Part shown: positions 7,688-19,305 of the stretch, one piece after another
How the letters are laid out: every line of letters begins with the position of its first letter
Numbering within the stretch: the first letter of the stretch is position 1
The notes under the pieces: model-generated
Databases searched by the model: none
Seen by the model: the letters and a program-made list of their open reading frames with translations, nothing else
Told to the model about the DNA's origin: nothing
Assembly (NCBI GenBank): GCA_004151065.3
Contig: NWUY0300007561.1
Location: 27,843 to 50,374 of the forward strand
Origin: Larix sibirica
Taxonomy: Eukaryota; Streptophyta; Pinopsida; Pinales; Pinaceae
DNA: 22,532 nucleotides
Direction: 5' to 3'
Position numbers and translations under genes: made by a program

Positions 7688-9907
7688 ATGGAGTTGAACA
7701 TATTGGAGGATGATGTGGATCCTTCTATCATCCTTTTTCGGACATACACAGAGAAGTGGGGTTGTGGTCATTCCATATCATCGTCGTTTTCTAGTAAGAA
7801 TCACCGCTTTCGTTCTTTGTCGTCTAATGGCTTTTGGATAGATGGTTGTCACCTTCATTAGATGTCTGCTAAGCCGCACAAGGGTCCCGTTTTGGGCCAC
7901 TCAAAACATGTGATTAATTCTAGGGTTTCTGGTGACAAGACCTCCTGACAGTGGGCAAATGGGTCATTGATTTTCTCGCCCAAAAGACAATATTCCTCCT
8001 TTTCCTGGTAAGGGATTCAACACTTTTGATCCTAACCCAGTTTGTGCTCTTTCTCCTAATGCATTCAAAGACTTGAATATATGGAAAAATCGTGTGATTC
8101 ATGTTGTGAAGCTGAATTGTGCGTATTTGGGAAATATTTTGGATGGTCCAACTAATGACGGGGGTTCGAAGACTCAGCCTCAGGATTTTAAGGGTCTAAC
8201 TGGTTCTCGAACAAAATCTTGGCGTGCTAGGAAATCTCTTAAAGCTCTAGATGAACCTATCCATATGGTTCTGGGGAAATACATTAACCTGGATAGAGTG
8301 GACAGTATGTCAAAACGAGCCTTAGTGGTTCATCTCGAGTATATCTCCCTATCATGATTGGAGATTCTTGAATGGCTCAAAGAAAAATGGAAGTCATTGG
8401 TTGTATATTGACCTAAGGTCAGTATTTTGATAAATGTATGGTATTGTTTCCATTTCCTCTCTAATGATAATGCCTCATTAATCTTGAGTAAACCTTGGGT
8501 CTTTGGCCATGGTTTTCTGGTCCTTGATTGTTGGGTTCCTTCTTTTAATATGTTAAAGGAGCGCATGGTTAAACGACACCTTTTGCTTCAATTTCCGGCC
8601 TTTGCATTATAGCTTTGGACTCGGCCTATTCTAGAAGCAGTGGAAAATGTGTTTGGTCGATATGTTGTCATGGAGGATAGTATGCTTTTTGGCGAAGATA
8701 AAACGATTGCCTCCATTTTAGTGTAGATTGACATTTCTAATGGTTTTCCTACAGAAATTCAAATCACATGGGAGGATTTACATTTATGTCAAAGACTAGA
8801 TTACCACAAAGTGCCATTCCGATGTTACTTGTGTCAGAACACTAGACATATGAAAGATAGATGCCTGAGATTGCTGATGGAGGGTTCGGATTTGGAGGAA
8901 TCTTTTCCTATTGAAGTCTCTTTAGATGGAAGTCCATAGGATCTTGTTTTGAAGGCTACGATAGAAAAATAAGAAAATATGAAGGAGATAATTGATCCTT
9001 TGGCATTTGAGGACTCTTATAGTTTTTTGGGTAAGTTAAAAACATTCTTTCCTAGCTTTTTTAATTCTTTGTCAAATGAAGAGGTGAATGTTATACATGA
9101 TATTGAAACTGGGAAGGGAAATTGTATAGAAAAATCTATGTCTAAGTTCTAGTTGTGTTTGTCTATGTCAAATCCTTCCTCTAGTTTGGTTAAGCATGAT
9201 CTTTCGAAGAATAGAAAGAACATGGGTTTGTTTGTAGGGAAAGGTTTCATAAAATAGGTTTATGGAATAGTTTTGGTTTTTCGGCCTCTAGATAGGGGTC
9301 CTAAAGATGGTGTTTGTATGGATGCTATACATAGTCGGGTTACTAGTGGAGATGTTTCTAATCAAATTTTTTAATCTTCCCACATGGTCAATCTGATAGT
9401 GTTAGGTTCAAGTTTGGGTATGGAATCAATTTATTCCAAGATGATTTTGGAGGAAACCTTCTCTTCTTCCCCTAGTGAAGTTACCTGGTCTTTTCTGAGG
9501 AAGACTTTTCGTGCTTGATGTTTAACTAGTCTTATAGTTCTATCATTGATTCTCCCTCTAGGGTTCTGGAACTAAATCAAGGAGTTTTAAAATCTATAGC
9601 ACCACCTTATAAATATGTGATGACTCAGTTCCCTCTTCAATTTTTCTCCGAGAAACCTTCTCGTCCTAATGTCACCCCTATTTCCTCCATTCGGTGTGAA
9701 AATGTAACTTTTCAACTTAAAAGGAATGAAAAAGATAAATCAAAGGGTGGGGTGTTGCATACGGGGGATAATAGGTCTATTGAGCATACCTACATTCCAC
9801 AGTCGACTAAACTGGACAACATTTTCCCTATCTCCTCCCTTGGGGGTTCAACGACCAAATCTATGGTTCTTAGAGTAGGACAACCCCTAAACCAGATTGA
9901 TAAATGA
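7688..9907 (+). pseudogene. LINE C ORF1 (gag-like, zinc knuckle), copy 1
   Basis: Remnant of the RNA-binding ORF1 protein that would coat LINE RNA. The likely original start is ATG 7688 (MELNILEDDVDPS). Readable pieces follow in shifting frames: a linker region at 8073-8357, then the DUF4283-like core at about 8385-8760 (WYCFHFLSNDNASLIL, PWVFGHGFLVLDCWVPSFN, ISNGFPTEIQITWEDL). The core leads into LDYHKVPFRC and a complete CX2CX4HX4C zinc knuckle at 8823-8864, with cysteines, histidine and last cysteine all kept. A serine-rich tail runs to TGA 9905-9907. Stops are frequent (for example after codons at 8354, 8609 and 8723). The stop overlaps the ORF2 start as ATGA. The family assignment is strong; no function remains. 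Confidence 0.85.
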
Positions 9908-12900
9908 TCATTGTCTCCTTTAATATAAGAGGAATTGAGGAATGCCAAAGTTTAATGCCCTCGAGAGGTTATTCAGTCTTTTTCAGGATGATGTTGTTCT
10001 CATTCAAGAAACAACATGTAATAGTATTAAAGCTCGTGATACCTTTTTGAAGATCTTCCTGAGATGAGAATGTTGTGTTTTGGATGCGACGAGCCTCTTT
10101 GGAGGTCTGTTGCCTATTTGGAATCCTTCCATGGCTAACTTCAAGCCATATACCTCTATTGCAGGTATTATTTTAGATGGAAAGATTTGGGGTTTTGATC
10201 ATTCTGTTAGGTTGGCCAATTGCTAAGGACCATATACTTGCAGGGAAGAATTTTTGAATAAGGTGGACAATAGTGGTATTTTGAAGGAGGATTTCTTGGT
10301 ATTTGTTGGTGATTTGAGTCTTACTCTTTCTTCTTCTGAAGTGTGGGGATTTGAACTTCACTTCGATCCTTTAGCTGATTATTTTAGACAAATGTTTCAA
10401 GAGGCTAATTTGATTAATACCTTGTCCCTTGACCCCTACATGGAGAAATGGGAGGACTAGGGAAGTTGGAGTGTCAAAAAGACTTGATACATTCCTCATT
10501 TCAGATAATTTCTCAGAATTTGTTTGTAGATACAGATCCTGGTCTATATGGGATTTCCAATCATATTGCTATTTGCTTTCAATTTGAGGTGGACAAAAGT
10601 GCAGATAAGTTCCCTTCAAGTTTGACCATACTTGGATTGAAGATACATATTTCTCTTCATTGGTTAAAGAATTTTTGTCTTCTTTTACATAAGATCTTGA
10701 GGATTCTATTATTAATAATTTGGTTGCTAAGTTGAAAGGCTTGAAAAAGGTTGTAATACAATGGGGAAAGAAGAAAAAGATCAAACTTAATTAAGAATTG
10801 TTGATGGTGGAAGAAACTATTGAATCATTAATCACTCTTAACCCCTCAGGTATTATCTTGAAGGAAACAAAAAGTCTTTTGGTTGATTTGGAATCAAAGA
10901 AAGCAAAAAATTTAAGAATCAAGGAGGAATCATGGTGTTTAAAGAGTAGAGATATTTGGTTAAAGCAGGGTGATAACAATACCAAGTTTTTTCACAAGTT
11001 TTCCAATTAAAGAAGAATAAATAATGTTATTTGGGATCTAAAGGATAATCAAGGAAAAGTTATTAACTCACAGAAGGATTTGGAGTGAGCAACAATTTCT
11101 CTTTTTTCAAATATTTTCAGGGATCCTAAAAGACCAAATATCTTTGCTAAACTAAAAGTGATCCAACAATATCCCAGATTTTTCTATGAGGAAGAAGGTC
11201 TTCAAGTTGGTAAGGAAGCCTCTCTAGAGGAAATTGAAGCTATTATTAAAAAAATTGCCAGGTCCAAAATCCTTGGTCCTGATGGCAGGACAGTTGAACT
11301 ATTTTCTACTTTCTTTAATTTGATGGGGAAGGATATTCTGAGGGTTTTTAAAGAGTCTCATGTACATGGATATGTTTATGGTTCCCTAAACTCAACTTTC
11401 ATTGCTCTTATCCCAAAGAGCACAAATCTTGAATCCTTTGATGAGTATAGACCTATTTCCCTTTGTAATCTAGTATGTAAAATCATTTATAAGGTGATCT
11501 CTAATAGGATTAAGCCTAAATTAGTTGAATGTATGACTCCAAAACAATTTGGGTTTCTAAATAAGAGGAAAATCCTTGATGCAATTGGGGTTAACCAAGA
11601 ATGCATACATTCCATTAAAACTAAGAAAGTGGATGCTCTTATTCTCAAAATGGATTTGATGAAAGCATACGATAGAGTTGATTGGGTCTACCTTAGATTA
11701 GTTCTTCTTAAAATTGGTCTCCCTTTGTTAGTGACATACTAGATTATGTCATGTGTTACTTCTGCAAATTTATTAGTTCTAATCAATGGTAGTCCTTATG
11801 AATTTTTAAATGATCTAGCGGTCTCCAACAAGGATGCCCCTTATCTCCTTTATTATTTCTACTAGTGGTGGAAGGTCTAAGCAGGATTATTGGGAAAGCT
11901 AAGCATGAAAAGAAACTGATCAGTATGGGAAGGAAACAAATATGATGGGAAAATTAATGCAAAAAATCCCTTTGACGCTATCTCTACTGCTTCTATTGAC
12001 ATTGTAGGAAAATGGCGGCATAAAAAGTTGTAGAAATGGAATATCCCACTTAAAATAAACTGCTTTATTTGGATTTACTTGGAAAATAGGATTTTGACCT
12101 GGGATAACCTGTTAAAAAGAGGTTTTTGTCGAACCAAATAGTTGTGTCTTATGTAAAAGGGGAAATGAGTTGGTCAATCATCTATTTGTGGATTGTTTAT
12201 TTTCTCGCTCAATATGGATGGAGGTTCTTGGAGGTCTAAACTTTTCATTTGATTAGACATAGTCTACCTTTGATGATAACCTGAAAGAATGGGTTTCTTA
12301 GTTCCCACAATATAAAGAACTTCCCTCCTTTGTCTGTTGGGGAATTTGGAAAGCTATGAACTTTTAGATTTTTGAAGAAGTTCAGCAATAGGCTCAGATG
12401 ACTAGTTTTAGGATTGTGTGTTTAAATAAGGACTACCACAGGGTACAGGGTCAAAAGAAACAGATAATTATTCATGAACTAGTATTTCCTGAAGATGATG
12501 CCATTGGTTTTTTTTATGGAGCTTCTCCTTCTGGTCACTGTGGAGGTGGCATGATGATCATATTTTCTGATAGGAAATATTACTTGTTCTGGATTGGTTG
12601 TGTATTGGGTACAAATACCACAATGTACAAATAATGAGGCTGAATTATTGGTCATATGGGGACTTCTACTCTTTGCATCTTCTTGGGGCATATTAACTCT
12701 TCAGGTCTTTGGTGACTCCAAAATAGTGGTGGATTGAGTAAATGGTAAAGCTACTCTTTGGGTTTCTATATTGGATTAGTGGTGTGATAGGATTAAACAC
12801 CTCCATAACTCTTTCCCAGACTTACCATTTTCTCACATCTATGGAGATTTCAACCAAATGGTTAATCATTTATCAAAAAGAGAAATGGGTGCTTTGGAAG

Positions 12901-12968
12901 GCATCCTTTATTTTGAAGAACTTGATGACTATATAAAAGTCTTTGAAGGATCCTTTAAGGATTATTAA
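9904..12968 (+). pseudogene. LINE C ORF2 (EN-RT-zf-RVT-RNase H), copy 1
   Basis: The start MIIVSFNIRG at 9904 is the usual L1 endonuclease opening. Endonuclease marks: LIQET with glutamate at 10008-10010, GDL with serine instead of asparagine (10317-10319), and SNH instead of SDH (10559-10564). RT marks: GPDGRT near 11277, ALIPKSTNLESFDEYRPISL near 11403-11460, and KMDLMKAYDRVDW with the first catalytic aspartate at 11653-11655. A frameshift then leads to QQGCPLSPLLF (from 11826). The F/YxDD box and thumb are missing, apparently deleted near 11925-11950. The zf-RVT keeps its Cys2-His-Cys residues (12143, 12152, 12179, 12194). RNase H keeps the glutamate, the second aspartate (12714) and the histidine (12834), but the first aspartate is tyrosine (12515) and the last is asparagine (12864). 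The length of about 1020 codons is well short of an intact ORF2. Confidence 0.9.
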
Positions 12969-13218
12969 CAACTTTTAGTTTAGATTTTTTTATTTTTTAC
13001 ATGCCACTTTGTAACTTCAGTTTCAGAGTTGAACTAAATCCTCTCTGTCTCTATGTGTAGTCTTCTTGTCATTGATAGGAGGAGTAAGACAATATTTTGT
13101 TTATCTTAGTTAGACTATGATTTTTGGATACTTGAAGAGATGATTGTCTTGGATTTTGTACAATTACCTCTATGAATGGAAAACCTTCATTGTAAAAGTT
13201 ATTATAACTTTGATTCTA
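12969..13218 (+). other. LINE C 3' UTR, copy 1
   Basis: Non-coding 3' end, T-rich, with the segment gaatggaaaaccttcattg near 13177, typical of plant LINE 3' ends. There is no long poly-A. The next base is the N at 13219, so the true 3' flank of this copy is not visible. Confidence 0.65.
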
Positions 13219-13219
13219 N
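13219..13219. other. Single ambiguous base (N) at the junction of the two units
   Basis: The only N in the window. It lies exactly where unit 1 ends and just before unit 2 begins, which marks a probable assembly seam or unresolved consensus position. Confidence 0.95.
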
Positions 13220-13223
13220 TTGG

Positions 13224-13282
13224 ATTTGAACATATGACCTCCTAGGAGGAAACACATGTTCTTAACCCTTAGGCCCACTCAA
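13224..13282 (-). repeat. tRNA-like (SINE-like) head at left end of duplication unit 2
   Basis: Minus-strand reading gives TGGGCCTAAGGGTTAAGAAC (A-box-like) and, about 30 bases on, TGTTCAAATCC, which matches the pol III B-box core GWTCRANNC exactly. Unit 1 has GTTTAAATT at the matching place. This edge therefore resembles a family consensus more than the copy in unit 1 does, as expected where an assembly contig ends in a high-copy repeat. Confidence 0.4.
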
Positions 13283-13524
13283 ATATGTTTAACAAGTAAT
13301 AATGAATAAATAAAAAACCACAAAACATTAAAATTAGTTTAAAAATTTAATAAAAAAAATTTGTGTGCATTCAATTGGGACACTTATACTTATTGGATTC
13401 ACTATTCATGCGGACATGCTAGTTAATATATCCAAATATATTTGACGTGCAAGTTAATATATCCAAAAATATTTAAATAGATTGCACCAGTTAAAATAAA
13501 ATTATTATTATTATTATCTTGGAA

Positions 13525-14024
13525 GTTATCGAAACACCTTTCTCATTATTTTAATTTTTTACCCCTTTCATTGCATAATAAATTCTTAATTCATATGAAT
13601 TTGTTTGTAATTATTGAATTTCATAAGATACGAGGGTTAATGAATTTCATAAGATACATAATATGTATAATAAATTCTTAATTAATGAATTTCATAAGTG
13701 ACATCCATAAATGTGAAATTTTAATAGATGCAGAATCTACAGAGCATCCATAAAGCAACTTGACAAAATTAAAGAATGAGATATGCAGAACCCTATCTAG
13801 GGTTTTGGCTCTGTGTTGGATCTAGTGTGTTTTTCTGAAGATCAATCTTTCATGGAGTTCAACACTCTTGCTTCTGGGGGCCTGGTACAAACCATGTAAA
13901 AAAAGTGGGAATTAGGCATTTTGATTTTTGTTTTTAGGGTTTAGTTTATGATCTTTTTTATGCAGCTCTACTAGGGTTAATGGCTCGCCTTTTGTCCTTT
14001 TGTTGCTAAGTGGGTATTTTCTAA
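13525..14024 (+). other. LINE C 5' UTR-like region, copy 2
   Basis: Same sequence as in copy 1: (ATT)n just before the proposed start, three gaatttcataag repeats at 13616, 13642 and 13687, then a T/G-rich leader up to the ORF1 ATG at 14025. No gene seen. Confidence 0.4.
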
Positions 14025-16244
14025 ATGGAGTTGAACATATTGGAGGATGATGTGGATCCTTCTATCATCCTTTTTCGGACATACACAGAGAAGTGGGGTT
14101 GTGGTCATTCCATATCATCGTCGTTTTCTAGTAAGAATCACCGCTTTCGTTCTTTGTCGTCTAATGGCTTTTGGATAGATGGTTGTCACCTTCATTAGAT
14201 GTCTGCTAAGCCGCACAAGGGTCCCGTTTTGGGCCACTCAAAACATGTGATTAATTCTAGGGTTTCTGGTGACAAGACCTCCTGACAGTGGGCAAATGGG
14301 TCATTGATTTTCTCGCCCAAAAGACAATATTCCTCCTTTTCCTGGTAAGGGATTCAACACTTTTGATCCTAACCCAGTTTGTGCTCTTTCTCCTAATGCA
14401 TTCAAAGACTTGAATATATGGAAAAATCGTGTGATTCATGTTGTGAAGCTGAATTGTGCGTATTTGGGAAATATTTTGGATGGTCCAACTAATGACGGGG
14501 GTTCGAAGACTCAGCCTCAGGATTTTAAGGGTCTAACTGGTTCTCGAACAAAATCTTGGCGTGCTAGGAAATCTCTTAAAGCTCTAGATGAACCTATCCA
14601 TATGGTTCTGGGGAAATACATTAACCTGGATAGAGTGGACAGTATGTCAAAACGAGCCTTAGTGGTTCATCTCGAGTATATCTCCCTATCATGATTGGAG
14701 ATTCTTGAATGGCTCAAAGAAAAATGGAAGTCATTGGTTGTATATTGACCTAAGGTCAGTATTTTGATAAATGTATGGTATTGTTTCCATTTCCTCTCTA
14801 ATGATAATGCCTCATTAATCTTGAGTAAACCTTGGGTCTTTGGCCATGGTTTTCTGGTCCTTGATTGTTGGGTTCCTTCTTTTAATATGTTAAAGGAGCG
14901 CATGGTTAAACGACACCTTTTGCTTCAATTTCCGGCCTTTGCATTATAGCTTTGGACTCGGCCTATTCTAGAAGCAGTGGAAAATGTGTTTGGTCGATAT
15001 GTTGTCATGGAGGATAGTATGCTTTTTGGCGAAGATAAAACGATTGCCTCCATTTTAGTGTAGATTGACATTTCTAATGGTTTTCCTACAGAAATTCAAA
15101 TCACATGGGAGGATTTACATTTATGTCAAAGACTAGATTACCACAAAGTGCCATTCCGATGTTACTTGTGTCAGAACACTAGACATATGAAAGATAGATG
15201 CCTGAGATTGCTGATGGAGGGTTCGGATTTGGAGGAATCTTTTCCTATTGAAGTCTCTTTAGATGGAAGTCCATAGGATCTTGTTTTGAAGGCTACGATA
15301 GAAAAATAAGAAAATATGAAGGAGATAATTGATCCTTTGGCATTTGAGGACTCTTATAGTTTTTTGGGTAAGTTAAAAACATTCTTTCCTAGCTTTTTTA
15401 ATTCTTTGTCAAATGAAGAGGTGAATGTTATACATGATATTGAAACTGGGAAGGGAAATTGTATAGAAAAATCTATGTCTAAGTTCTAGTTGTGTTTGTC
15501 TATGTCAAATCCTTCCTCTAGTTTGGTTAAGCATGATCTTTCGAAGAATAGAAAGAACATGGGTTTGTTTGTAGGGAAAGGTTTCATAAAATAGGTTTAT
15601 GGAATAGTTTTGGTTTTTCGGCCTCTAGATAGGGGTCCTAAAGATGGTGTTTGTATGGATGCTATACATAGTCGGGTTACTAGTGGAGATGTTTCTAATC
15701 AAATTTTTTAATCTTCCCACATGGTCAATCTGATAGTGTTAGGTTCAAGTTTGGGTATGGAATCAATTTATTCCAAGATGATTTTGGAGGAAACCTTCTC
15801 TTCTTCCCCTAGTGAAGTTACCTGGTCTTTTCTGAGGAAGACTTTTCGTGCTTGATGTTTAACTAGTCTTATAGTTCTATCATTGATTCTCCCTCTAGGG
15901 TTCTGGAACTAAATCAAGGAGTTTTAAAATCTATAGCACCACCTTATAAATATGTGATGACTCAGTTCCCTCTTCAATTTTTCTCCGAGAAACCTTCTCG
16001 TCCTAATGTCACCCCTATTTCCTCCATTCGGTGTGAAAATGTAACTTTTCAACTTAAAAGGAATGAAAAAGATAAATCAAAGGGTGGGGTGTTGCATACG
16101 GGGGATAATAGGTCTATTGAGCATACCTACATTCCACAGTCGACTAAACTGGACAACATTTTCCCTATCTCCTCCCTTGGGGGTTCAACGACCAAATCTA
16201 TGGTTCTTAGAGTAGGACAACCCCTAAACCAGATTGATAAATGA
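14025..16244 (+). pseudogene. LINE C ORF1 (gag-like, zinc knuckle), copy 2
   Basis: Second copy of the broken ORF1. The ATG is at 14025. Readable blocks lie at 14410-14694 and 14764-14949, the DUF4283-like core at about 14720-15100, the intact CX2CX4HX4C knuckle at 15160-15201 (first Cys to last Cys), and the serine-rich tail ends at TGA 16242-16244. All translated pieces are identical to copy 1, including every premature stop. That degree of identity in a dead gene shows there has been no time for the two copies to drift, or that they are one locus represented twice. Confidence 0.85.
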
Positions 16245-19200
16245 TCATTGTCTCCTTTAATATAAGAGGAATTGAGGAATGCCAAAGTTTAATGCCCTCG
16301 AGAGGTTATTCAGTCTTTTTCAGGATGATGTTGTTCTCATTCAAGAAACAACATGTAATAGTATTAAAGCTCGTGATACCTTTTTGAAGATCTTCCTGAG
16401 ATGAGAATGTTGTGTTTTGGATGCGACGAGCCTCTTTGGAGGTCTGTTGCCTATTTGGAATCCTTCCATGGCTAACTTCAAGCCATATACCTCTATTGCA
16501 GGTATTATTTTAGATGGAAAGATTTGGGGTTTTGATCATTCTGTTAGGTTGGCCAATTGCTAAGGACCATATACTTGCAGGGAAGAATTTTTGAATAAGG
16601 TGGACAATAGTGGTATTTTGAAGGAGGATTTCTTGGTATTTGTTGGTGATTTGAGTCTTACTCTTTCTTCTTCTGAAGTGTGGGGATTTGAACTTCACTT
16701 CGATCCTTTAGCTGATTATTTTAGACAAATGTTTCAAGAGGCTAATTTGATTAATACCTTGTCCCTTGACCCCTACATGGAGAAATGGGAGGACTAGGGA
16801 AGTTGGAGTGTCAAAAAGACTTGATACATTCCTCATTTCAGATAATTTCTCAGAATTTGTTTGTAGATACAGATCCTGGTCTATATGGGATTTCCAATCA
16901 TATTGCTATTTGCTTTCAATTTGAGGTGGACAAAAGTGCAAATAAGTTCCCTTCAAGTTTGACCATACTTGGATTGAAGATACATATTTCTCTTCATTGG
17001 TTAAAGAATTTTTGTCTTCTTTTACATAAGATCTTGAGGATTCTATTATTAATAATTTGGTTGCTAAGTTGAAAGGCTTGAAAAAGGTTGTAATACAATG
17101 GGGAAAGAAGAAAAAGATCAAACTTAATTAAGAATTGTTGATGGTGGAAGAAACTATTGAATCATTAATCACTCTTAACCCCTCAGGTATTATCTTGAAG
17201 GAAACAAAAAGTCTTTTGGTTGATTTGGAATCAAAGAAAGCAAAAAATTTAAGAATCAAGGAGGAATCATGGTGTTTAAAGAGTAGAGATATTTGGTTAA
17301 AGCAGGGTGATAACAATACCAAGTTTTTTCACAAGTTTTCCAATTAAAGAAGAATAAATAATGTTATTTGGGATCTAAAGGATAATCAAGGAAAAGTTAT
17401 TAACTCACAGAAGGATTTGGAGTGAGCAACAATTTCTCTTTTTTCAAATATTTTCAGGGATCCTAAAAGACCAAATATCTTTGCTAAACTAAAAGTGATC
17501 CAACAATATCCCAGATTTTTCTATGAGGAAGAAGGTCTTCAAGTTGGTAAGGAAGCCTCTCTAGAGGAAATTGAAGCTATTATTAAAAAAATTGCCAGGT
17601 CCAAAATCCTTGGTCCTGATGGCAGGACAGTTGAACTATTTTCTACTTTCTTTAATTTGATGGGGAAGGATATTCTGAGGGTTTTTAAAGAGTCTCATGT
17701 ACATGGATATGTTTATGGTTCCCTAAACTCAACTTTCATTGCTCTTATCCCAAAGAGCACAAATCTTGAATCCTTTGATGAGTATAGACCTATTTCCCTT
17801 TGTAATCTAGTATGTAAAATCATTTATAAGGTGATCTCTAATAGGATTAAGCCTAAATTAGTTGAATGTATGACTCCAAAACAATTTGGGTTTCTAAATA
17901 AGAGGAAAATCCTTGATGCAATTGGGGTTAACCAAGAATGCATACATTCCATTAAAACTAAGAAAGTGGATGCTCTTATTCTCAAAATGGATTTGATGAA
18001 AGCATACGATAGAGTTGATTGGGTCTACCTTAGATTAGTTCTTCTTAAAATTGGTCTCCCTTTGTTAGTGACATACTAGATTATGTCATGTGTTACTTCT
18101 GCAAATTTATTAGTTCTAATCAATGGTAGTCCTTATGAATTTTTAAATGATCTAGCGGTCTCCAACAAGGATGCCCCTTATCTCCTTTATTATTTCTACT
18201 AGTGGTGGAAGGTCTAAGCAGGATTATTGGGAAAGCTAAGCATGAAAAGAAACTGATCAGTATGGGAAGGAAACAAATATGATGGGAAAATTAATGCAAA
18301 AAATCCCTTTGACGCTATCTCTACTGCTTCTATTGACATTGTAGGAAAATGGCGGCATAAAAAGTTGTAGAAATGGAATATCCCACTTAAAATAAACTGC
18401 TTTATTTGGATTTACTTGGAAAATAGGATTTTGACCTGGGATAACCTGTTAAAAAGAGGTTTTTGTCGAACCAAATAGTTGTGTCTTATGTAAAAGGGGA
18501 AATGAGTTGGTCAATCATCTATTTGTGGATTGTTTATTTTCTCGCTCAATATGGATGGAGGTTCTTGGAGGTCTAAACTTTTCATTTGATTAGACATAGT
18601 CTACCTTTGATGATAACCTGAAAGAATGGGTTTCTTAGTTCCCACAATATAAAGAACTTCCCTCCTTTGTCTGTTGGGGAATTTGGAAAGCTATGAACTT
18701 TTAGATTTTTGAAGAAGTTCAGCAATAGGCTCAGATGACTAGTTTTAGGATTGTGTGTTTAAATAAGGACTACCACAGGGTACAGGGTCAAAAGAAACAG
18801 ATAATTATTCATGAACTAGTATTTCCTGAAGATGATGCCATTGGTTTTTTTTATGGAGCTTCTCCTTCTGGTCACTGTGGAGGTGGCATGATGATCATAT
18901 TTTCTGATAGGAAATATTACTTGTTCTGGATTGGTTGTGTATTGGGTACAAATACCACAATGTACAAATAATGAGGCTGAATTATTGGTCATATGGGGAC
19001 TTCTACTCTTTGCATCTTCTTGGGGCATATTAACTCTTCAGGTCTTTGGTGACTCCAAAATAGTGGTGGATTGAGTAAATGGTAAAGCTACTCTTTGGGT
19101 TTCTATATTGGATTAGTGGTGTGATAGGATTAAACACCTCCATAACTCTTTCCCAGACTTACCATTTTCTCACATCTATGGAGATTTCAACCAAATGGTT

Positions 19201-19305
19201 AATCATTTATCAAAAAGAGAAATGGGTGCTTTGGAAGGCATCCTTTATTTTGAAGAACTTGATGACTATATAAAAGTCTTTGAAGGATCCTTTAAGGATT
19301 ATTAA
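16241..19305 (+). pseudogene. LINE C ORF2 (EN-RT-zf-RVT-RNase H), copy 2
   Basis: Second copy of the broken ORF2, opening at ATG 16241 in the same ATGA overlap with ORF1. Endonuclease remnants lie at 16345-16347 (Glu of LIQET), 16648-16656 (GDL then Ser) and 16896-16901 (SNH). The RT first catalytic aspartate is at 17990-17992, and the QQGCPLSP block is out of frame from 18163. The RT catalytic core is again deleted (junction near 18262-18287). The zf-RVT Cys2-His-Cys residues start at codons 18480, 18489, 18516 and 18531. RNase H has tyrosine at 18852-18854 and asparagine at 19201-19203 in place of aspartates. The only difference I found is A16941 for G, changing Asp to Asn in one register at about 16941. 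Confidence 0.9.

Larger units (their letters stand above)
7188..13216 (+). mobile_element. LINE C, copy 1: near full-length but inactive L1-type element
   Basis: A plant L1-type element on the plus strand with a 5' UTR-like region, ORF1 (7688-9907), ORF2 (9904-12968) and a 3' UTR. The domain order is complete except for a large internal deletion in the RT. The proposed ends come from a 10-bp direct repeat, tatcttggaa, at 7178-7187 and, after copy 2, at 19554-19563, so they are tentative. The 5' region holds an (ATT)n run (7164-7180) just before the proposed start and three copies of gaatttcataag at 7279, 7305 and 7350. There are many stops and frameshifts in both ORFs. Not autonomous. Confidence 0.85.
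6887..13218 (+). repeat. Direct duplication unit 1 (about 6.33 kb)
   Basis: Matches 13224-19555 at a constant offset of 6337 bp with no net indel from end to end. Comparing all shared reading frames, I found one substitution (G10604 against A16941) beyond the first 45 bp; the non-coding parts I compared by eye are also identical. The first 45 bp carry six differences. The unit contains about 300 bp of flank (6887-7187), all of LINE C, and nothing beyond its 3' end. Unit 1 stops at 13218 where a single N follows. Confidence 0.97.

Noticed and set aside
7920-8102. Minus-strand ORFs inside LINE C (also 8330-8566, 10173-10361, 10569-10784, 10791-10985, 12479-12691 and their copies in unit 2)
   Set aside because: They lie opposite recognisable ORF1 or ORF2 coding sequence and show no domain of their own. 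They are antisense by-products, duplicated because the unit is duplicated.
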